Source: Apricaphanius iberus (lineage: Eukaryota; Chordata; Actinopteri; Cyprinodontiformes; Aphaniidae). Taken from it: a stretch of 64,000 bases of DNA. A model generated the notes under the pieces. The model was not told the origin of the DNA. It saw nothing but the letters and a program-made list of their open reading frames with translations, and searched no databases. The stretch is taken from positions 496,001-560,000 of the forward strand of contig JAPXFQ010002912.1 in assembly GCA_028564705.1 (NCBI GenBank), read 5' to 3'. Position 1 is the stretch's first letter; each line of letters starts with the position of its first letter. Below, piece after piece: positions 19,801 through 31,800 of this stretch. A program made the position numbers and the translations under genes.

Positions 19801-22800
19801 TGTACGGTGCCTTCAGAAGGTGCAATAAAAATAAGCCACATTGGACTGAATTGAATTAATTTGTGTTGGTGGGAAATGTTCTATAGCAATTAACTTTTGA
19901 TAAAACAGAATAAGTATATATAATGCATGAAGCAGCTCAGTTTCAGGAAAAATATGGGGAAAAATGCTTTTGAATAATTAATTTATAAAATATACGTAAT
20001 TAAGTCAAAGTAACCCAGAGGTCGGTTTTAGTTGCCGTGCTGTGTGTTGTCCTGCAGGGGGCGGGTACTCACTCTGTATCTGCAGAACGGCGAGACGTAG
20101 TAATAGTTGGAGGAGTCTCCGAACTTGATTCTGTGCTTACAGGTTTTGGTCTGACCGCTCAGGGCGCACTTTCTATCAGAGACACAAACATTCGGTTTCA
20201 ACAGAAGAAAGTGAATCAACCTGCAAACCCGAGACAAACATTCGAGAAAGACTTCGAGGAGAGAGGAAGACAAAAGGAGGAGAGGTTGAATCTGATGGCT
20301 GAGATAAACCTGGAGAGCAGGAAGGGAAGTTAGAGGAGCCAGGCGGGGCGAGGGTTAGAGGATGCTGAGTCGGACTTACGTGACAAGCTCCGCCCTCCGC
20401 CCACTAGAGGAGGAAATTAAGGGAAGATGGAGATGTGACAGCCGGATGAAGAAGGGGGTGGGGATAAAGAGTGGATGTGTGTGTTCTCACTTTGGTCCTC
20501 CGCACTCCACCGCCGACGCTTTGACCACAGGCAGCGGCTGGAAGCCCACCGGCTCCACGCTGAGCGTGTTCCGCTCCACGGCTTCCAGGATGGCCGAACC
20601 CAGCTGGAGGACAGGAGAAAAATGAGTCCCTATCCGATATTTTTTATTACGTATTAAAATTTATAAAACTGAAACGTATTTTCTTTTCTTTTTATAAGAC
20701 ACAAGAAACACTTACTACAGTATAATAAAGAAAAGTATTTCTGACAGGCTATATGCATATTTTTGAGTAAATACGTTAGAAACCCCACATTGTTCTAAGT
20801 TTGTAACTTGTAGTATTAGATAGTGTTTTCACTATACGCTGAAATATCCTACGCTCCTGAACGCAGCATACATTTCCAACGCTATTTGAATGCATCTCAG
20901 GTGCAGTTCAGCATCTGGATTGTTTTCTTTCCGGCAGCAGAAGCTAAAGAGGAGTTTCTCTCGTTTTAGTTTGGTTTATTATTGCATGTAACTGCCAGAG
21001 TGTGAGTTTCTATGGCTTTATTATATAGTTTAAAGTACGGTTAAGCATATTTGTTGAAGTTTTTGGAATTGTGTTTAATCTGGTATGCTGATTCATTGCA
21101 ATTAAGATTCCTTGTTTGCATCGCTACGACGGTTTGAATTATTGCACAACCGTAACTAGGAGGTACTTTAGTAAAAATCAGAGTGGCTCCTGAGCTAATA
21201 TAGCCAATCTTTGATCACTGAAAAAATGTGAAAATATCGGCCTGATCCGATCTCGAGATTGAGACATCCCTTATTACAATGTAGGAGTAGGGATGGGTAC
21301 CAATATCAGGTGCCTTTTTGTAAAAAAAAAAAACTGCTAAAAGTCAGGGCTTTCAAAATTAACGCATTAACACAGGTCCATTAATTCCTAGAATTAACTC
21401 AATATTTTTAACGCAATTAACACATGCACAGAACACAACAGATCAGCTCTCCTTCCTAACCAGCCAAACTACAGATTGCTGTACAGCGGCATGTGTATGC
21501 GCGCCTAAATGACATGCGAGTATATTATTAATGGCATATTGGCTTTGTGGTGATATAAGTTCACGAGTTTCCTTACCGTATTCATGTTGATTCATTCATG
21601 TTGGTTCACTGTATAGCTTCAGTACATTTCAAAGTCAGTTACAGCTGCGTTAAAAAGTGCGCATTATTCGGTTAAAGTGATGTTTTTGGACTTAATTTTG
21701 TGATAATTCATTAGCGGAGGTAGCTGTGTACATCTTCACAATAAGAGCATTCATTTCCTGATGTGATGAACCAGGGAATCTGCTGAGTGTTTACTTATGG
21801 GAAAATGGTCAATTGTATCATCTGATTTATGTGATGTTTAACACAGACTGGTGATATCCAAATGTTAAGTTCATTCATATATTTTGGTTAGTTTTACCAG
21901 TATTTGTTATTTTTCATATGAGACCACACATACATTGTTAATTGTTGAGTTCAAAACAAAAATTACATTTATTTCTCCTATATTTAATTTTTTTTAAAAG
22001 AGCAACTGAATCTAGATTTATCCTATATTTACACTGAAAACTGTGGTTTTTTTGGTCATATTTAGGAATGGTGATTAATTCATAGCTACCCTCTGATTAA
22101 TTAGATAAAATTTTTGACCGTATGACAGCTCTACTAAAAATAAAAATAATAAGAAGATTTTTGGATGAAGTTCGTAGGTTTTCCATTCTTTAAGCACAGT
22201 TTCAAAAGTACTGGTTCGGTACCGGTATCAGATAAAACCTCAATGATACCCATCCCTATGTAGGAGTGGTGCTCCTAGATTTAATTAATAAGTTAAGTCA
22301 CTGAATCTGATCAAAAGTTATATTAAGTTCTTGATCATAACTAATGCTGCTGATGTAAACCAGACATTAAATCGCTCATCATCTGTGCTTCCTGAACCAT
22401 CTCCACCTTCATCTCAGACTCTTTTAAATATGAGTATGTTTTTGTTTTTTTAAAGGCCCTATTCACTTATTTATTCAATAAATTTCCTATGGTCTTTAGC
22501 CTAATTATATGCCTTGAGAGCTATTTCATGTTAGACGAATGTAGTCTCAGACCGGTTTCAGGAGTTTGCATAGGAGGAGTGGTTTGGGAGAAACGTCAGG
22601 ATCACGAGCCTAACTAAGTATTTCTCCCGATATGCAAATGTCTCGTCTCTGTTTGGCTAACAGCACAAGACTCTTTTCTTCCTTCAATCAAATAATTACC
22701 TTACTTTGTTGGCTGGGTTTCAAGACTAATTCCAACTGTTTCTTCCTCAGCTCCGCTTTCTTTGGTACAGAAAATGCAACGCTGATGTGCTGTCCACAAA

Positions 22801-25800
22801 TAAACCAAGCCTGACCATGTTCTGCCATGCTTTTAAGCTGCTAACAGTTAGCTTCGGCTTCTAGCAGACATGTGCTCTGCTGTCTCCAGGCTGCAAAATC
22901 ACCCTTTCCGTGGGCAGTCGCTATACAAAGTAGGTAAGACCATGAAAACAAATTTTCCCTTGTGAAGGAGAAGGGACTGTTTTTTTCTGACTCGCTTATT
23001 TTAATATTTTTTTTCTGTGGCTAATGCAGGGAATGGAGGTTGGAGACTATGTTCACCTGCAGCACGCTTATGCATCCCAGAGTGGCCGATTCTATTTAAA
23101 GTGCAGGTTGTAGGTTAAATGCTTGCTAATATGCATATAAAATGTGGTACAAAAATTACTATTTGAAATGTTTATTGAGGTTAATTTAAACTTAACCATG
23201 CATAACCCCAAATATGTTCATTTAAAAGTTTTATAATCTTGACCTGTGACCGTCTGTAGCTGCTTTTAACTGCAGCAGCCGGCTAGGAGACACGACCAGC
23301 ATTATTATCGATAATCAGAAGCTCAGCTCTACGCAGGCGGGATCTCTGCTTTGTAAGTCTTTTGTCATACATCTGCTAATTACCAGCTTAGTTGAAAGTT
23401 TTCTACAAAATATTAGAATTTACGTGATACGTGGTTTGTAAAAGAAACAGTAAAGCTAACTTGTAGCACCGAGGCTAACCCTTAGCGTAGGCTAGCATTG
23501 CTTTGATTTCTGTTTTTATTGCTCTCCTCCTCATCTCTCTGAGTTATCTTGGGCAGGCAGTAGGCTCATAGCTGTACGGTTGTGTTCAATCATGCGTGTA
23601 GTTGTAAATGTTTAACATTTATTCAGAGTCAAAGTCGACATTAAAATCCATAGTTCTCTATTGAATAAGCTGACAGGACTCCCCTACCTTATGTCACTTC
23701 CGGTCTGGCATTCTCACAAAAACAACTCTAAAAGCGAAAATAATGTATATATTAGTACAATTTTATTTAGAAACTGTTCCCAATATATTTATCTAAATTA
23801 TGGTTTAAAGGGGGCTCTAACCTGCAACCTGCACTTTAAAAAAGAACCTGTGAAGGAGACTTTTAACAGCCTTGAGGTGGATCTGCTGGGACGTACTGGG
23901 TCATTGCCGAGGGTTTTTTGTCCTCGTCCTGGCACTGTGCTAACACGCCTGTAAGCTCCATTACAGAAGGTTTCTTGGACCTGAAACTAAACCGTGGAGA
24001 TGCTCTGTTTCAGAGCTGATGGTTTAGGCGAAGCACCTCGCTCTTGAAGGCGAGGCAGGGGTAGATGTCCTCCCGGTAAACTCTCTCCAGGAAGCTGCAG
24101 CTCCGGTCCAGCGTCGGCGCCTCCCTCCACGCTTTGAACTCGCTGAACAACTGACTGTCCACCTTCACCGACAGTAAAGATTATCATCAACATGCAGGGA
24201 TATTTGGTAAATGTTTAAATCTGAGCCGCGTCCTCACCTCCCTGCACTCCCTGACGATTGGCTGCGTTGCCGTTGGGTCGGGCTGCGTCCCCAGCATGGC
24301 AGATGAGGTGCTCTTGTTCCGGCTGTGGCCCTTCTTGAAAGGAGCCTTAACGCCTCCGCCTCCTGCAGATGGGAGCTCAGCCACAGGGGAGGTGGGAGAG
24401 GAGAGCACGAGCGTCTTCAGGGCCTGGACCTCCGCCTGCAGGACGTCGATCTAAGGGAGACACAGGCGCATTTTTCTTCGATTCGAATCAATGCACATCC
24501 CCTAAATATTCCTTTCCAATCCACATCCTGGCATAATTCAGGTTGAATATTTTCCTGGAACATTTCCACGAACTTGGAGGGGGTGCATTAATAGAATATT
24601 TTTAATCTGTGACGGGTTTTTCAGAAAAAACATGATGGGAAAAATCCATCTGTCATTTTAACGGATTAGTATTCACAAATAAATTTTCAATTTCATGCAG
24701 AGTTCAGGTAACTAAATCACTGTGTTTGACACAGATTTTAAATTAATAAAATCCCACTTTCAAAGCCAAATCTTGAGAAATATTCAGCTCACTTTACAAT
24801 GAGCTAATAGCAGTTTGGCTCAACATTAAGGGGTGTAACGGTACACAAAAAATATAAATAAATCATAGTTCAGTATGTTTTCTGTGCACTTTAATCAAGA
24901 AAAAGAAATACAAATCTGCACATGGGATAGGGTGGAGTAGTTGGTTTGTAAAATATTCCAGCTTCTGTCTGATACATTTTGATGTGCTCCTGGGCAAGGC
25001 ACTTGGCCCAAAGTTGCGTACCGAATGAGTGTGCATTTGTGAGTGCAGATCGGTGATTGGGGCTGCAGTGTAAAGTGCATAGTGTGGTTGGTATGACTAG
25101 GAAAGTGCTATACAAGGTCAGTCTATTAACAGATTGACTTTAATTTTTACTTTGATCAGCATTTTGAGAAAGAAAAAATGTTCTCCTATATTCATTCCTT
25201 TCATTGCCTTAAATGAATTTAACTGTATTGTGTTCTATAACTTAGAAATGTGTTCAACTGATTGGAAAATTTGATTGGATAAAAATAAATAAATAAAATA
25301 AAAAAAATAGTACAAGCAGACGTAGCCAGAGAAAAACAAAACAAAGCAATAAAACAGCTTGAAAACAGTCGGGAGTTAATATTTAGAAATGTTTAAATAA
25401 TACCTTGCCTTTAATTGAAATATAAAATGCTTAAATCACTTTGTTGTTTTGATATTTCGAAAGCCTAGTCTCCCCAGCTGTATTTGAATGAAGCATTGGG
25501 TAGCTGTTGGGAAAATCCCTTCTAATCACTGGGGATTCATCCAACTTGTATTTCATCCTAAATCAGAAGTTTGGTCTGACTGGTTGCTACTGGTTGCCAT
25601 GGTGATGTCAGTTAGTTTTCCTAAATAATGAGCGATGTTTCCATTCAGCTTGACATCGTTTCAGGTGAGTAATTCAGTTCAGACCTTGTTGCTGTTGAAA
25701 GATGTAAAAGAAAAATCTGGTTCGGTCCATCTTTCTTTTTCTACTGTAGCTGCATGAGAAACCATTAATGTTCCCAAACAGCAGGGTTTAGTGATAGCTG

Positions 25801-28800
25801 GGAATCATTCTCGTTTTATTTTGGTGTCACATTTTAAAGTTGCACTGCATTCCGAGTTACACGCATAAACATTCTGCATGTGTTCAGGTACAAAACGGCT
25901 CAATTAATTAGGTAAATGTGCGTACCGAACCAACAGGGCCGTACCGAAAAATCACAAGACGACTATATGTGCCATTAGAATAGAATAGAATAGAATACAA
26001 TAGAATAATCCTTTAATAGTCCCACCAGGGGAAATTCGGTCGTAAATTACATCCCCAACTAAATTATATAAACTGGCTTATTTCTAAAAACTAGGAAACT
26101 AAGAAGCATGGAATTGTAATCTAAGACTTGACAGAAAATCTGAGATTTGTTTTACTCTGTCATGTTCTCTTAGAACTGCCTTTGTTACACTTGTTAGTGA
26201 TATTTACAGATACTAATAGACCTGATTGTTTCCCTGCTGCCTTCAAAGATTAATCTAGTTTAAGGTTTATTACCTGTTTGCCAATAAGTATTTTCATTTC
26301 TTTGGGAGAATTTACTGAACATCTTAAAGACGGACCAGATTGGATGAGTTTAGTAAAGATTCTAGTTCAAATCTGGACCAAATCCACGTGAGTTTATCCA
26401 CTTTTAGATTTGATTTATCCTAAAGTCAGGACTGGGGCCCTTGGAGATTAAAAGAGACTCACCTTGCCCAAGGCCTCCTTCAGCTGCTTCTCAGCGTTCG
26501 CCTGTTTGACGTTTGCTTCTCTCACCATCTTGTGGGCCTCCTGGTAAAACACAAACGACACAGGGTATTGCCACAAATGTTTTCCTCTCGCACTGAGGCC
26601 GCAGGCACACAAGCTCACCGGAACATTTTACGAAACTGCAGTTATGACAGCACAAGGACGAAAGCTTAGCCGGGAGGTAAAGAATGGTTGATAGACAGGA
26701 AAAGCACACAAACACAGAGACCCAACAGCCTCTGGGAAGGAAAAGTAAGAGGAAACAGGAAGGTGAATCCCATCTCTGTTTCCTTTTGTCCGGTCTCTGT
26801 CTGGCTGAAGAGGAAGCAGGAAGAAGAGGAGGAGGGATGAAGGAGAGGTGGACCGACCTGGAAGAGACTGGCGGTGAGCTCCTCCAGCTCCTGGCCGAGC
26901 TGGTCTCTGACTTTAGACAACCTCTCACACTCCTCATCCTTCAACAGCAGCTCCTTACGCACACATATATGACACCACACAAGCAGAAAACAACAGAAAA
27001 AACAAAACAAAAAATGAATGCATGGAGGCAAAAATAACGGCATGGCAAAAACAAAATGGAGGTGAAACGAAAATTTAAAATTCATTGAACAAACATGGAA
27101 TGAAACAAAATAAAATTAGGGGGTTTACATGTCATCAAACTGACAGGAACTATGGAGGTGCTTCACAGTAACATATAGGGCTGGATGATATAGAAAAGGA
27201 GCATATTGATGAAGGGAATAGTCATATTTACAGATATTTATAATTATCGATAACTATCACAAAATGTAGAAAAGGTATTTTAAAGCACCTCCCTGGTAAT
27301 TTTGTTATTCTTCAAATTTGGGTCACACACAGTCATTGGGTGGCGCTAACCCGCATTCCAGCTCCACAGGAGAAGAAGAGGATTGCATTAAGAATCCTCT
27401 TATTAACATTGTTAGCCAACAATGCTAAGCTTCACTCCCTCATCTTCCACAGAGAAAACCTGAAGAACCATAGTCGTTCAATAAGGTCTGTCTGGGCAGA
27501 GGCAAGATTAGTTTAGGATGAATAAGATTTATGGGTTGTTTTTCAGTATGATTTGTTACTATGTGTAAGATTTCAGTAGCTATTGTTTCGGTACAGAGGC
27601 CGTTGAGCCTGCAGGCTTAACCAGTGTTTTGAAAGGTTTTCTGGCATAGATTTGTTTTAAATCCTGCAATCTGAGTTAATGCGACAGGAGTTTTATTGTC
27701 TTTGTTTGATATTTAATTAATGAACCAGAGTGGCTTTAAGTGCCATCAAGTGTCATGCTTTTGCCCATCTGATTTTCATAAATAATAAATATTGCTATTG
27801 ACAATCTTGATAATAGATTGTTTAAATACAGAAAACTAATCTTTTAGTAATGTTTGAAACCTTCTTAATAATCAGAATACTAACATTAGATCATCACCGC
27901 TGTGATCAATCTATAAATGGAATGGATTCTCCAAAGGTTATGGACTTCTTATCCAGAGTATTTTTAACAAAATATTACTTAATCCAAAGACCTTGCATTT
28001 TTTGTTGGTTTGGACATAAATCAATGCTGCTAATTAGTTTAAACTAATCACGATTAGTAAACTAATTTTAGCTTTACTTCCAGTATTGCAATATAAGCCT
28101 TGGTCTTTAAGCATTCAGATTCCGACAGAACTTTGACATCAAGATTTATGGTTTCCATTCCTTTGCATATTTATCCATTCATTGTGTTCTTCATTTTTGG
28201 TAGTCAGTTTATTTATTCCTTTTAAGCAGTAATGTGTGTCAAAATGTTTGCCTTATTTTCTCTTTTTTTGTAAATAAACTCTTGTATTTTAGAAAGTCGT
28301 TTGTCCATTCATTCCACATACATGTAAAGTAATTTGCTGTTCAATGAACGTCTTTACAACGAAACACAGCCATAAGTTTTCACATTTTTATTTATAGTTT
28401 CATCCTTTTTCAACATTTCATGATGTTTGCCAACATCAATATCTTCTGGCCAGCAGCTTAAAGGGGCATTTTGGTATTGTAAATGGGAACATCCCATATC
28501 ATAATTTATAATCAATGATCATAAATTGTAACTTCACATCTGGTCTCAATCGATATTTCAAAATAACATTATAATAATTTTAACATATAGACATTGTTTA
28601 AACATAAAGGCAACATTCAGAAATCCCAACAACAGTCTGTAATTTTAGATTTAAGCATAAAATTTATGTTTGTTCTCCTGTGACGTTTAGGGTTAGAAAA
28701 TAAAAGTTTTGGCACGGCTTAATTTAGGCAGATGTTAAGCAGCAGAAATTATGTCTTTTGATGCCCATTCTTATTGGTTAATGAAACGCTATTATAACCG

Positions 28801-31800
28801 CCACTGAGGCGTGTTTGTAGCTCATCCCACAGTTTGACTGACCCTGTTCGCCGTCATTAAGTGTTTAAAAACACACCACAATTTATCATTTAAGGTAAAA
28901 AGGCTGAACAGAATCCTTCAAAAACGAGTTGTGACACATGATGAGTAGTTATTCATGAAGCCGTTCTGTTTGAAGGCTAAAATGTTTATCCTGAGACCTG
29001 ATGCCTTTTTATCCGAGGTCTGATGTCTGAGATCGTTTTCTCAGGCGTATTCTTGAGACCTGAGGATGTTGTTACATATACGCCGTACTCTCTGAGATGT
29101 TCAAAACTTGGGATATTTTTCCAGAATCTAAAACTGCTTTAAAACTTGCCCAGAACCTTCTCCAGGACCTGTCTGCCAGGTTGGTCTTCACGACGCTGGT
29201 TCTTCACTAAGGAACCTCTAAGGCCTCCAGAGAACAGCCACATGCATACATTCGGACTCTTATCTTCTGATAGTTTGACTCTTTTGTGCGTCATTTGGTT
29301 GGATTATAAAAGAAAAATCCCAAAGAAGTACATTGAAGTTTGTGTTTATAACACGATGTAGAGTAAACAAGTTCTCGGGATTTCAGTGCCGTTTGTTGGG
29401 AAGCGATTTAATAAATCATTCAGGAAATAACTGACTGTGACCTTGTGTGTTTCTGTGCTTCATACCCTCTGAGCCTTCGCCAGCTCCTCCTTCAGCCTCT
29501 CGTATCCTTTCTCTCGGACCTCCATCACCGACGGGCTGCGGAGCCGTGACAGGCTGTCGCTCAACGCGCTGCACTCCTCCCCATCCTCTCCGGACAAGCC
29601 GCCCTCAGCAGGCTCCGCCTCCAGGCCCGGCACGCTGTGTGCGTGAAAACAAAAAAAAAGCAACAACAACAAGAGATGATCGCTGGCGGTTAGGAGGATA
29701 ATCAGAGTCTTTTTTTTCAAGTTTCAACTTGGATACCTCCCGTTTTGGCTGTGCCGCGGTGTGGAGTAAACCGGCTGCGTGGGGAGCTGATCGGCACGCA
29801 GGCCAGCAGGGGGCGGCCCCAGCGAGTGGGTGCGGTACAGGGAGGTGGGCGGGGTGCTGTGGCGGGCCGGAGGGCGCTGCTCCGCTTGGTTCTGCAGTAC
29901 AACAGAATAGGTTTAGAAAAGGTTCAGAACAGCAACGGCTGTCTAAACGTCTCGACAGTGCGAGTCTCTTCAAGTCTCTTCAAGTGGTTTGCATCATTTT
30001 CCTTCTCTGAACACCTAACCCTAACCTGGGGCATATTTTGTTTTACCTTTTTGATTCAACTTTGTTTCATTTGAATCTCAAAATTATCTTAAAATTCCTA
30101 AAAATGAGTTTCTGTGACATTCATGTTTAGAAAGGAGGCAGAAATCTGCAGCAATCAGTAGAAACCAAATTGTTACAGGTTTTAGATTAATTTTCCTACT
30201 TGCAGAATCAGCTGAATGAGGTTGACTCAAGAAAAAATATGAGATGCTCTTCTACAGCATTTCTTAAGGTTTGTAACAGCACACAATAATCATGGTCTGA
30301 TATATTTTCACTACACTTTTATCAAGAAAAACAAATACAATGTTTAGTTGATTCTTTTCATTTCCCGAAAATGATCAGATTTTATTGTTCATTACACAAA
30401 AATCTTTATGGTATAGAACTGACCGATTTGATTGGATTTTTTTTTTTTTAAATAGTACAAGATGACATAGCCAGAGTAGAAAACAACATCATGACCACTT
30501 TAAAACAATGCTCAGTGTTAATGTTTAGAAATATTTAAATATAATTTTGCCCATAATTAAAGATATAACTTAATGCTTAAATCGCTTTAGGGTTGTTTTG
30601 ATATTTTGACAGCTTATTTCCTAGCTATACTCAAATGCAGCACAGGTAGCTTTTGGGACATCCCTTAGTGATAACTGGGGGTGCTTTCTGTTTTGTTTTT
30701 GTATCACATTTTTAGGGCCGAAACTAACGATTATCTTCATAATCGATTAATCCGGCCATTATTTTTTACGATTAATCGCTAAAAGGCTTTTATTAATTAT
30801 TATATTTGGCTATTACTTTCATCTATTCGTTAAGAACAAGGAAAACACAAGAGTATTGTGCAGTTCACTGCAAACTATTTTATTGGACCTGTACAAAGTC
30901 ACACACACTGCAATAATAAATCAATATTATTTGAATTAATTAACAAAAGTCCCTAGTTTATTGCGGTGGCTCTACAAAATAAGCCGCAACAAGAGAAATA
31001 CGTAAAGTAGTCATCTTTATCTTTAACAATTAAATGTACAATTAATGTAGCTTTCATGTAGCTTTTTGCTGAAGGCATTTTTGGAATCGGCTGGGTCTCT
31101 GCTTTCATTTGAGTGGTTGTTTTTATGTGTAGCACAAAGGATTGTTGCAATAGAGCCAGAAATGTGGCAGCTGAGTTGACGAAAATATGATTTTATGAGT
31201 TCGTGGCATCAGATTTGTGATTGTGGTTGGTAAAAATTGTTTAGATAGCCTTGTAGTGCTGTTTAATTGATGTGCATTATTACTATTTTTTCTGTAGTGT
31301 GAGAGTCGTTTATGGCCTGTTAAAACAAATAAATCACAAAGTCCCCCAATTGGGGGACCCTAGAGTTTAAGGGATTAAAGCAACTCATCGATTACTAAAG
31401 TAGTTGTCAACTATTTTACTAATCGATTATATATCTTTGTTATTTCAGCTCTACACATTTTAAAGTTTCCTTGTGAAACGTTGCACTTTGCTCTGAGTTC
31501 CTCACATAAACATTCTGCATGTGTCCAGATAGAAAACTGCTGGATTAGTTTGGTTCATGTACCGCTAGAACTAGGGAAGGGTACCGAAACCCGATATTAA
31601 ATCAGCCCCGGGGCTGATTCTGACAGTCCACCCAGACCGATAAGCTTCAACCTCATCAGTCCTTTTAATGGTAAAATTAAGGTCGTATTCATCTTTTTTT
31701 GTGGTAGATATAAACACTGACTGCTGCGCTCCCACTATAAGCTTCGCTCACCAGTGGTTACACAAGACAGACATGATGGCAGGACGAGCGACACGATCCA

